Part shown: positions 36,106 through 45,386 of the stretch, piece by piece | Position numbering within the stretch: the first letter of the stretch is position 1 | Layout of the letters: each line of letters starts with the position of its first letter | NCBI RefSeq assembly: GCF_037975245.1 | Contig: NC_092572.1 | Location: 3,013,501-3,077,500 of the forward strand | Direction: 5' to 3' | Length of the DNA: 64,000 bases | Source: Apostichopus japonicus | Taxonomy: Eukaryota > Echinodermata > Holothuroidea > Aspidochirotida > Stichopodidae | Notes under the pieces: generated by a model | The model's database searches: none | What the model was told of the DNA's origin: nothing | Seen by the model: only the letters and a program-made list of their open reading frames with translations | Made by a program: the position numbers and the translations under genes

Positions 36106-36989
36106 CTGTTAATAAATATAATAAATATTAATAATTATAATAAGTAAATGAATAAATAATTTATTTATCGTATTTTATTCATTCGTGAAAATGTTTTGTT
36201 GTTGTTGTTGATAAAAAGCTTAGTGTATGCAAAATTCACAGTTCCCAAAAGCCAACTCTTCTAGCTTCCTAAATCTATGGGTGTGACGTGGATCAAACAA
36301 GCCAAAGATTGGCATGATTTGGATATATAGACCTACACTGCTTACGTTCGTAGGTGCAAATGTAGGTCTAAATATGTGCATAGGCACATCAGTACTTTTC
36401 AAACAGTGTTCAGGTTGCAACGAGACAGGCATGTACCGCAAATACTACATGGCACCGTCATATAACGTCGCCATCAGACAGATGTTTAGTGAAACTATCA
36501 GCCTTTTAGCCACTTTCAAGAATGCTAAGAGAGGGGTAGTATGTGTCCATCAGCACTGTAGGGCAGCCATTCCGAACATAACCAATTAGTCTGCTTTCCA
36601 TAATTAATTGCTTCCCACTACAATGAAATCAACAACAAAACTTTGCAGTGTATACAGCTCTTAGACTAACTCAGAAATTGCAAAATTATTAACATGTAAT
36701 GTAATGTATATAAGCATATTCTTCATAATACATGACAATCTAAAACACCTTAATGTTTCATTTTACAGTATAAAAACAATTCACAAACATCTAGGTTTTC
36801 TAGTAAAAAAAATATTACATACTATGTATTTTGTCTACATACTTATGACATGACATTTTTCTCAGTATTTATTTCACATTTCCCCTTCAATTCGGGCTTA
36901 ACAACTCTTTTAACCCCACCTTATTTTGGATCCTGGAGCCATTGAACACAATTTACATAGAACAATTAACATGAAAATATTTTTCTTAC
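36106..36989 (-). other. Intron of the OTU-hAT gene
   Basis: 884 bp between donor G-GTAAG (36989/36988, - strand) and acceptor TTAACAG (36106). Both ends fit consensus and the flanking exons join in frame in phase 1 inside the OTU domain. I see no coding potential inside. Confidence 0.7.
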
Positions 36990-37182
36990 CATTAAGTAAA
37001 ATGGAAATACTGTTGTACAAACAGTTTCCATTTCCAGAAGCAGTTAACGCCCTCCATTCACCGACCGTATGACAGATGTTACCAACATCGCAAGGTATCA
37101 GTGTTGTTGACAGATCATCGATTTTCACCATTTTGGTAGGCCCCCAACTGCTGTTAAAAATTGTACACAAACATGGAAACAA
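36990..37182 (-). CDS. OTU-like domain, catalytic-cysteine exon
   Basis: The frame reads ...VGEWRALTASGNGNCLYNSI then SILLNG, ending in phase 1. The block G-N-G-N-C-L-Y matches the D/N-G-N-C-L-F motif that holds the active-site Cys of OTU proteases; the Asp often found two or three residues before the Cys is Asn here. Two Met codons could start translation, at 37182 and at 37131 (MVKIDD), and the exon might extend further upstream. It precedes, in phase, the exon with the rest of the OTU domain and the hAT zinc finger. Confidence 0.75.
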
Positions 37183-38270
37183 TTTTGAGCTTGAGGGCAG
37201 GTCATGAGGGAATAGCTATTTCAGGAAAAGAAGCCAATTAATGAGTTACTAGACACAAATTAAAAACAAGACCATAAAAAGTATAGCCTGTATTCCATCC
37301 TGGGGAGAATGAGTACGCTTTAATCTACAGTTCATAGGATTTGTAAGATTCTTTTCAAATAGGCGGTATATATAAACCTTGTCCCCATATATGACATTAG
37401 ATGACGGCGTGCCGTTATGCATGTAGGTTAAATCTATATCTCTAACAAATGTAAACAATAAAAAATCCAATATTGTTTTAGCCTATCCTACAGTAGCCTA
37501 TCCTGTTTTGATAATATGAATATGTTTACAGTAGGCCTAATTGCTCAGCCTTTGTAATCCGCAATATTGATTGAAGTTTGTGTTTCACGCGTCTATGAGT
37601 ATGACATTATAAACTACAGAGATAGTGCTTTAATATCCCACAAAGTTGCAAACTTTTGAAAAATAATTGTAGGAAATTAATAACATTGACAGACTGACAG
37701 TGATTTCACCTAGCCTGTATCAAGACATACACAGCTAGCGGAGGGCGAAGTTTTAGTTGAGACACTCTACCCTAATAGCTGATTTTGTAGTAGATTAGTA
37801 CCTAAAATAGCTGAAATGTCACCCAATCCTTGGCAGTGGTGGCGCCAGCCGCATCACGACGGGGGGGGGGGGGCATGGGTCCCCCATGGGGGTCCAAGTG
37901 TGCTGATTTGGTTATCCTCTAAGACTTAGTTTCAGGTTTGACTTCTCTATTTTGATTTCGCGAAATTGGGCCTCACGCTAATTCAATATGATCGCGTTGT
38001 CAGCGAAACAGCTTTTTATTCGTAAGTACCAAGTACGCCTATTGTAATCCTAGCTCTAGCCAGTATTAAATCTATCAATATGCCTTATAGCAATTATAGA
38101 TCAAGACCCGATTTTTTCGAAATGATTTATTTACCTTTCAGCCTCAGTAAGCTCGTTCAAAAACGATGTGTGGCTCGGTCAGTAGAGGCTTCCACAGGTC
38201 AAATTTTTCTTTCCCGAAATGGAGTCACAAATGCACACGCGTGAATCATGATGACCTCACGGTGTTTCAC
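37183..38270. other. Flank of the OTU-hAT gene; no gene seen
   Basis: It contains a G-run repeat fragment at 37834 beginning CAGTGGTGGCGCCAG and a palindrome GGGTCCCCCATGGGGGTCC near 37879. I could not identify terminal inverted repeats or a target duplication for the hAT gene, so its element borders are unknown. Confidence 0.4.
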
Positions 38271-38273
38271 TGT

Positions 38274-39760
38274 TTACAGAAAGAAGTGGAAACACAGCAT
38301 AACTAGATCACCGGTGGAAAAAGGTTTGTATTTCATATTGGCATCGTAGTAGAATTTCTGATTATCTTGAGCAGCAATGGAGTCTTCCAAAACTTGTCGA
38401 AAAGCTATTTGTAGGCGGCTCAGATCTTGAGGGATGTACAATGCTTCCGGTGTCCCTGTTGCCGATGACGGTTTCGATAACGGGGACGAGATCAATGTCG
38501 CCGGGATTCTTGCATCTGTACCGTGAATTAGGAAATATGGGCTGAATCCGGTGGTGGAGTGAGTTGCTGTATTATAAGCAAATTCAACATGTCCCAGGTA
38601 GTCGTTCCTTGTGCCGTTGTTTTGGAGCAAACGTTTACCTAGTTGATCTTTTAGGGTTCGGTTGAACCTCTCAATTAACCCGTCTGATCGGGGATGTTAA
38701 GGAGTCGTCCGAGTTTTGTTGACACCCAGTGCTTCACACTGAGTTTTGATTACTTCGCCTACGAATTGTCGTGCTTGGTCCGTGTGAATTTGTTCTGGAA
38801 TACCACGTTGCTTAATGTAGTTCTCGAAAATGCACTTGGCAACAGTTGTAGCCTTCTGGTCTGGCATCGCATAGAGATTGACATATTTCGAGAAATGATC
38901 CATTATAACAAGAACGTATCGGTTTCCCTTGGGTGTTATCGGCAATTCGGTAATGTCAGCACACACCAGTTACAATGGTATGTATACCCTGATGCTTTTT
39001 AAGGGGCTTTGCTCCTAGGATTTGGTTGACTTCGATAGTTACATGATCTGCAAGTTGAGCAATATTCTGTTATATCTCTCTGCATGAATGGCCAATAGTA
39101 GCATTGTTGCGCCTTTCGTAGAGTCTTGTCGAAGCCTAGATGTCCAGAATATCCACCACCGTGTAATAATTGATGTGTCTCACAGTCTCAGTAACCATAT
39201 CACTCGGAATGAACGTCTGAAGGCAGGATCGTCCTGGTAATAGTAGCGTCGATAAAGTATACCATCAATCAGTGTCAACTTTGGATATTCCCACCAAAGC
39301 TTCCGTAAAGTTCTTCCATTTTCGACGGGTTCTTTAGGTGGTCTGTGGTCAGTAGTAGTCCACCATATAACTCGGTTCAGGATGTCATCGGCACAGTTGG
39401 CGTTCTCGCAGGATATCGGGATCACTTGTAAGTGATACAACTACTGGTAATGTCTCAGGGTATTTCCTGTTTATATTCGACTTATTCGGTTCCGTCTGTC
39501 CTTGAGATGGTCGAGACTTTTCATGTGGCATAGTCTGTTGATTAGGATCAACGGTGCTGGCTTCTTCCCTGAAAGGCTGTTGATACCCATGTCCTCTTGT
39601 GGCAATTGCATAGTAGGGTGTACTGTTTCTTCTTGGTCAGAAGTCTGCGGTAATCGTGGGAGTGCATCTGCATTACCGTTGTTCTTTCCCGGACAATACT
39701 TTATAAGGTACTCTGCGGCCCGTTGGGTCATTTTGGATTGGTATCTTCTTAAGGCCAACT
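38274..39760 (-). pseudogene. Gypsy RNase H end and integrase, broken
   Basis: From 39758 downward: TQRAAEYLIKYCPGKNNGNA-DALPRLP (end of RNase H) and a diverged stretch with VIWWTTTDHRPP and LIDGILYRRYYYQDD (integrase N-terminal side). The core has VLVIMDHFSKYVNLYAMPDQ, then HTDQARQFVGEVIKTQCEAL. The C-terminal side has LGHVEFAYNTATHSTTGFSP-YFLIHG. The core Asp of MDHFSK and of HTDQ are visible. Frames break near 39450, 39170-38970 and 38695. Confidence 0.8.
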
Positions 39761-39843
39761 AACGGTTTATGGTCAGTGTAGATGGAGAAGTATGACGTAG
39801 CTAGATAGTGCCTGAAGTGTTTATCTGCCCATACGATTGCGTA

Positions 39844-41320
39844 TCATTCTTTGTCATACGTAGCCCATCTCCGCTCTGTCTTTGTAAAAGTATGGCTGGC
39901 GTATGCTATGACAACATCTTTTCCATCTCTCAACTGACTTAGCACTGCTCCTGTAACAAAGAATGAGACATCGGTGTACAATGTATATTGCTTGTAGAAA
40001 TCTGGATAACCTAAGAGAGGTGGTGACGTCAGCTTTTCTTTCAACATGTCATAGGAAAGTTGCCATTGTGGTGTCCACTCAAATGGTACGTCTTTTCTTG
40101 TCAGTTCATGTAGAGGGGATGCCAGATAAGCGAAATTTTGATGAATTTTCTTTAGTAGGCGGCCAATCCAATTTAATCATCAGACCAGCTTCCTGAAATC
40201 GAGTAAAAACATTTCGCAGATTCTGGTAATGTTGTTCAAACCGTTGTCTAAGAACAATGATGTCTTCAAGGTATACCAGGCAGGAGGTCCAGTGAATACC
40301 TCTCAACACTAATTCCATAAGTCTCTGAAATGTTGATGGGACATTTGTCAATCCCATCGGGATTACCTTAAAGTGGTATAATCCAGATCCGGTATTAAAA
40401 GTGGTTTTCTCCCTGTCGGGTTGTTCCATCATTATCTGCCAGTAGCCACTGGTCAGATCTATCGTACCGAAATATAAAGATCCAGGAAGAGCGTCGAGAG
40501 TATCATCAGTTCGCGGAAGTGGATGCGAATCGTTAATTGTTGCTGAATTGAGTTTTCAATAGTCGACACAAAATCTACAAGAATTATTCTTCTTTTTAAC
40601 CATTACAATCGGAGAGGAAAAAGGGCTTATACTTTCTTCGATGATATCATCTTCTAAGAGCGTTTGAATTTGTTTGTCGATTTCAACTCTCATTTTCGGG
40701 GAAGTTCTATAAGCTCACTGTCTAATAGGTTTCGTTGTAAATGTGTGCCCATCTTTGACGTTGGTTAAAGCTCGGGCGACAAGGATGTCTGGTTGGTGGA
40801 ATTGTTGTGGCTCTAGCATACAAACATTTCTCGTCTGGGTACACTCTGTAGGGTGAAGTTTCTAGTTTGGCTCCGACTTGCACTTGTGTCTCTGAGGGAA
40901 TTGTCACAGTGTCTTGTAGTATGAGATTTCAGCTTGCCGGGGTATTCCTATATTTAGTCAGCATGTAGATTTCGTCACCTCTAATACTAATAGTACCATT
41001 TAAGACATCCACTTTTCCTTCATTTCGCATGAGAAAATCCCATCCAAGTAGAATTGGTTGCTTGATGTTTCTTGCGATAAGAATTTTTTTCCTGGAAGAG
41101 GTTTCACCCGACAGAAATGTTTGCTGTAACAGTTCCTGCAGAATCAATAAAGTGTCCCGTTGCAGATTTCCTGATGATGAAGGGTTGTTCCTTAACAAGT
41201 TTACTGAGGGTGGGGAGTTTATTACGTAATTCCTCGTTGATAAGGGGTATTTTTGATCCTGTGTAGATGAAGGCGTCGACTGGAACATCCTCTATAATGA
41301 TGGGAATGTAAGGGATGAAA
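39844..41320 (-). pseudogene. Gypsy protease, reverse transcriptase and RNase H, broken
   Basis: Near 41275 the protease block reads VDAFIYTGSKIPLI, where the catalytic Asp of the D-T-G motif is replaced by Tyr. The reverse transcriptase (40700-40110) shows WQIMMEQPDREKTTF, LYHFKVIPMGLTNVPSTFQR and VYLEDIIV; the Y-x-D-D box has become YLED. The RNase H region (40047-39844) has GYPDFYKQYTLYTDVSF and TKTERRWATYDKE. Loss of both catalytic signatures plus stops shows a long-dead copy. Confidence 0.85.
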
Positions 41321-41389
41321 TCGTCTTTAATAGATTTAACTTCTTGGACAATACCAATGTCGGGGGTGGGTTGGGTCCCTTCTGAGATT

Positions 41390-42684
41390 TAACTGGCGAG
41401 TGACCCGCTTCGTCAACTAATAACCGTTTCCCTGGTCCTGACACGAAACACGATTTTCCAGGACTGTCCCGACGGTGCGGAGCAGAGTCCGATTCAACAC
41501 GATATGTCTGACCTTGTGATGACCTTCAGGGTGAATTTGGGCGGTAAGATCGCTGACCTTGGTGATATTGATTACTGTGTGGAGATGGAGGTCGGCGTCG
41601 TTGTCAAGAAGATGGGTACTGAGCACGATAGTAATCACGATGTGGTGATTGGGATCGGTACTGTTCCCGGTATGACGACGATGGTCGATATTGGTCCAGA
41701 TGAGGTGACGATGGTCGGTATTGGTCACGATATGGTGATTGGGATGGTTACCGTTCCCTGTATGGTGACGATTGTCGATATTGGTCTCTTCCACGAGAAG
41801 GAGAAGGATATCGATCTCTATGTTGGGAAGGCGATTGACATCGGTCTGGCTCATTTCGGTACTTATTTCTAAGTTGAGGATAACCTGTGTATGTGTTTCG
41901 GTTTAGTGAGTGATCAACACGTGTTCGGTGGAAATTTCGACGTTCCTCGTGAAGTCCTATTTCAAGACTGTCTACCTTGTCAGTTAATTTTTTTATTGCC
42001 TTTTGAAGGTTCTCTAGTCTGTCTTCAGAAATCAACTGGAGTTTCAGGTTTCCCTGGGGGTGTCACATGTAAAGAAGATGGTTGGGTTGGTGGTGATGAA
42101 TGAAGGGTTGTGAGAACGGTAATGTTTCTCGCCTGATTGGCTCTTTCAATCCATCCCGCATAGTCGATAGCCTGGCTGAATGTGGTTGCGCCCAGTTCAT
42201 GTATTTTCAGTTGTAAATATGTTCTAAACCGATGGTGAAACGTTTAAAGCATTCTCCTTCGATGGCAATTTTTACCGTACTATGGGAAAGCTTCAGCTAC
42301 CATTTTAGAGAGTTCAGCCGCATACACTTCTAACGGTTCGCCTGTTAGTCTGTGTCTGGCTCGCATGTTGGTTTGGAATGTTGATGTAAGTAGACGATTC
42401 CCAAAAGTTGGTTTTAGCTTTTCTTTGGCTTTCACGTAGTCCTTTTTGGTATCGTATCATCTGCTAGAGAGTCCCAGAAGTTGAATGTAGCTCCGGTAAG
42501 ACGAGCAGATAGAATGGTATGTAGAGTTGCTTCAACTTGTATCACGAGATGCGGAAACGGCAACCTCTAGCCTTCTTATCAATTGTCTAAAGTCTTCCGT
42601 ACCATCACCACTAAACAACCCGGGTAAATCTAACCGATAACCTAAAAAGTCGGAGGTTCGTGTTTGGGGTTTATTGTCCGTCAT
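41390..42684 (-). pseudogene. Gypsy gag-like region, broken
   Basis: It starts near 42684 with MTDNKPQTRTSDFLGYRLDL and GLFSGDGTEDFRQLIRRLEV. It continues in other frames to a basic tail (42035-41420), where Arg/Tyr/Ser/Pro-His motifs (RDQYRQSSPYRER, and related HRD/YRD units) are repeated with about 30-60 bp spacing. No zinc knuckle was recognised. Such Arg/Ser/Tyr-rich tails are likely to bind nucleic acid (inference). Confidence 0.6.
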
Positions 42685-42918
42685 GATTGATACGACAGTA
42701 CAAAACACAATATGGCAATATATATAGCAACAAATAATCGTACTAATTGCTGAAACGACAATGTTGGCTAATATAAAACCCCAGTGAAATATCAATTTTA
42801 TGATGTATACACTATAAAGGGAATAATGCAATAATATAAAAATAGGCTATGAATTTTGGATTGGTGGCAAAATATTTAACAAACGATAACAATGAATATT
42901 TCATTAGTATTAGGAATC

Positions 42919-43186
42919 AGGAACGATGAGTACCACAACCACACGAAGTCGTTTCGCGACAAAAAATATGAAAAGGAGACAGAACTATCCAAGCACATCT
43001 GGGCACTAAAAAGCAAGGGGAGAGATTACACTATTGATGGAACATATTGAAGCAATCCGACACTCACCAACGCGAATCAGGATCATGCAATCTATGCATG
43101 GAAGAGAAGCTTGCCATAATACAATCAAAAGACAGATGCATCAACAAGAGAACAGAGCTGTTATCGCACTGTCGCCATGGCAACGG
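42919..43186 (+). pseudogene. Penelope-like element, GIY-YIG C-terminal fragment
   Basis: The + strand reads NHTKSFRDKKYEKETELSKH then IWALKSKGRDYTID to a TGA near 43050. After a frameshift it reads SGSCNLCMEEKLAIIQSKDR then INKRTELLSHCRHGN. These are typical C-terminal blocks of Penelope-like elements, downstream of the GIY-YIG endonuclease core. The fragment sits just upstream of a Penelope-like N-terminus (43447), the tandem arrangement by which these elements form pseudo-LTRs. Confidence 0.8.
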
Positions 43187-43227
43187 TAAACGCACACGCC
43201 TGAAGCCGAGATAGCCTATGTTGTTCA

Positions 43228-43279
43228 GTTGCCTGATGATCGGTGCGCGAGCCGTAACCGTGAAACTCCGAGTAGCAGT
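43228..43279 (+). ncRNA. Hammerhead ribozyme motif (type I, short stem III)
   Basis: The core CTGATGA (43233-43239) and GAA plus A15.1 (43262-43265) are present. Stem II pairs CGGT (43241-43244) with ACCG (43257-43260) after one U-U apposition. Stem III is three pairs, ACT (43265-43267) with AGT (43271-43273), loop CCG, followed by the cleavage-site A (43274). Stem I pairs GTTGC (43228-43232) with GCAGT (43275-43279), two of the five pairs being G-U. Short-stem-III type I hammerheads are known in Penelope-like pseudo-LTRs, and this one lies between a Penelope C-terminal fragment and a Penelope N-terminus. Activity is not proven. Confidence 0.65.
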
Positions 43280-43446
43280 ATGATGATAGTTTAGTTAAGT
43301 ATATTATGTGGTATTCTAGCTCTGCCTTGGCATAGAGCACTCTTTGTGAATATTGGCCACCATTAAATGTGATATTATTGGACTCCCTGATTCCACGTCG
43401 AGCACTCTTGTACAATATTTACGCAGAATACTAACCGTCTATCATC

Positions 43447-44030
43447 ATGGATTCGTTCATCATGGACTACTCGAGTAAGAACATACCGTTGCCATCGTGT
43501 AGGGAATATACGAAACGGCTCTTGGAGAAAGTTGAAAGTGTGATAAAACGAATGCGATGGAAAGCGTCTTCTTCCTGAACTCATACACCGACACAGAAGA
43601 GACTAGAAGTGGAGACGAACCCAACAGTGACCATTTGTATGGATATTAGTCCAGACGAGCGCCACGGCAAACTGAAGAAATGATAGGATTCGAACTAGAC
43701 ATGCTGGACATAGTGGAAAACATAAAGTTTCGAAAAGTAAACGACGACTTCCAAACAACGCTCACAGAAGACGTGAAGAAAATCAACTCCTCCAAAAGAA
43801 TCTTCATCCCAGCAAGGAACTTCTACGATATGGACAAACCGAAATATAAGAAGTTACTCTCGGAGAATATAACCCAAAAAATACAAGACCACGGACTCAG
43901 CACAGTCCAAAACATCTCTGAGAAACTGCACATTAGCGACAGAATACCCAACACAGCCGTACCAAATAAACCATGGCTTTACAGGAAGCGGATTAAGGAG
44001 CAAAGAACGGATTACATATGCTTGTAGAAC
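43447..44030 (+). pseudogene. Penelope-like element, N-terminal part of the RT ORF
   Basis: It starts at ATG 43447 with SSKNIPLPSCREYTKRLLEK and VESVIKRMRWKA, then shifts frame and continues as ENIKFRKVNDDFQTTL, DVKKINSSKRIFIPA and KPKYKKLLSENITQKI. These blocks are characteristic of the region in front of the Penelope reverse transcriptase. It stops at 44028, well before the catalytic palm motifs. At least two frame breaks and a stop are present. Confidence 0.8.
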
Positions 44031-44260
44031 TGATAGTTGTTAAGGGGTCCCAAGTCTTTGTTGAGGCCGGTGATGTGAGACTTAATACGAAAGATCCAAT
44101 TGATTTCTTTACGTTTACGTTCAGTAGTTGATTTGAAGTTTGAGGCAATTAAAATACATTTAAGGTTATTTAGAGAATGACTATGAAGATTGAAATGTTC
44201 GGAAACTGGGAATCCTGCAAAATTATCACGAACGTAAGCGGAACCGGGAGCCTGTTTCAC
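44012..44260 (-). pseudogene. Penelope-like GIY-YIG C-terminal fragment, opposite strand
   Basis: The - strand reads GSAYVRDNFAGFPVSEHFNL-HSHSLNNLKCILIASNFKST then TERKRKEINWIFRIKS and GLNKDLG. This is a C-terminal block (P-V-x-x-H-F-N, H-S-L) of Penelope-like elements, placed tail to tail with the + strand fragment. Confidence 0.75.
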
Positions 44261-44487
44261 CTACATAATTGCCATCTTTGCAAAGTACACAATAGAATAT
44301 GTAAATGACATTAATAGAATAATAATTTTGCAGGATTCCCAGTTTCCGAACATTTCAATCTCCTTAATCCGCTTCTTGTATAGTTATGGTTTATTTGGTT
44401 TTAATTCCATCATTGCAACTAACACTTATCTAGCGTCATACTTTATTGTGCTACATTTTGTACTATTCATTCGACTCCTAAGTATTG

Positions 44488-44540
44488 CTGACGAAGGTCC
44501 TAGAGGGACCGAAAATTCCAATATATTTTCTAAAACTTAC
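44488..44540 (+). ncRNA. Hammerhead-like motif, second copy (weaker)
   Basis: CTGACGA (44488-44494) is followed by one extra A, a perfect 5-bp stem GGTCC (44496-44500) with GGACC (44506-44510), loop TAGAG, then GAAA (44511). Upstream TAAGTATTG can pair with downstream TAAAACTTA (8 of 9 pairs, one of them G-U) as stem I if cleavage follows the C at 44530. Stem III is weak (two A-U pairs). The extra A beside the core makes activity doubtful; the association with a Penelope fragment supports descent from a hammerhead. Confidence 0.4.
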
Positions 44541-44584
44541 TCCTTATTTGTCAATTATGAGTCATATCTTATTTCTCTGGTTTT

Positions 44585-44624
44585 CTTTTGTAATATTTAT
44601 ATATATATAAATATATATATATAA

Positions 44625-44667
<43 letters not shown>

Positions 44668-44675
44668 TATATATA
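44585..44675. repeat. (TA)n microsatellite, left part (BEL insertion target)
   Basis: TA-rich tract directly left of the BEL 5' LTR; the tract resumes at 51909 right after the 3' LTR. The retroelement inserted in the middle of one microsatellite, with TATA on both sides as a probable 4-bp target duplication, though in TA repeats this cannot be proved. Confidence 0.85.
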
Positions 44676-45045
44676 TGTAGTGGCAGAGTTGCTTATTCGG
44701 CCTTCCATAGAAAAGTTATTTTTATGTTTTTGGGTGTTGAAAGCCTACAAGCCAACACGGTATTTACGAGCTAAATTATCACCATTTGTGACCTACGAGT
44801 ACGTTTATAATATTTCGAGTATATATCCAACCATTCTATAGCGTTTAGAGTGTATCATTGTACAGCTATTTTGTTTCCTTGTTTTCGTGTTTTTTGTGAG
44901 AAACGGTGTAAATATCTCTGTAAATACAAGTTGTTTTATTACTTTACTACGGACTTTCGTCGGTGTGTGTTTTTGTGTTGCGGATTTTCGTCTTCGTCTT
45001 CAGCTAATTTTAGCCGGCTTTTCAGCTCCGTGCCCGGACATCACA
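44676..45045 (+). repeat. BEL 5' LTR
   Basis: 370 bp from TGTAGTGGCAG to GGACATCACA. It differs from the 3' LTR at three places, all transitions: T versus C in CGAGTACG, C versus T in TACAGCTATT, and A versus G in GTGAGAAACG. The following TGGTAAATACC is where the primer-binding site is expected; I cannot name the tRNA. Confidence 0.95.
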
Positions 45046-45386
45046 TGGTAAATACCTTGGTTATGTGTTTACGAAACCTTACGATGGACTGTTTATTTTA
45101 TATGTTAACAATACGTTATGATTACGAACCTTTTTGTGACCCCTCCCTACTGATTGAAATGTGGATAGGCTATAGCGGAAGTAGGCAAATCTATCTACTG
45201 TATATGTAGTGCGCACAGTATCTAGGTTAGTTACAGTTCTCGTATAACAGGGCTACAGTTTCAGTGAAAGCAGTGCGCGAGTGCTGCTTCTTGAACATTC
45301 TCTACGGAAGCCTATAAGGGTCAGCACTAAGGAATCTTATAAGAGACATTATTTCGTTACTTTGATACGATACCTTAACCAACGAT
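45046..45386 (+). other. BEL 5' leader (untranslated)
   Basis: 341 bp between the 5' LTR and the first gag ATG, containing the presumed primer-binding site at its left end. No open frame of note. Confidence 0.6.

Larger units (their letters stand above)
38274..42690 (-). mobile_element. Decayed Ty3/gypsy-type LTR retrotransposon (internal region)
   Basis: On the - strand the order is gag-like, protease, reverse transcriptase, RNase H, integrase, as in Ty3/gypsy elements. Many stops and frameshifts interrupt it. The 3' end stops in the integrase C-terminal region (KYKPFSTGDLVML, near 38285) and no LTR was recognised on either side, so the element is truncated. Confidence 0.85.

Noticed and set aside
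41504-41872. + strand frame with Val/Ile/Gly/Met/Asp-rich repeats
   Set aside because: It is the antisense of the Arg/Tyr/Ser-rich gag tail of the gypsy element on the - strand.
38274-42690. Attempt to define LTRs for the gypsy element
   Set aside because: No direct repeat of LTR length was recognised on the two sides; the 3' end appears truncated within the integrase.
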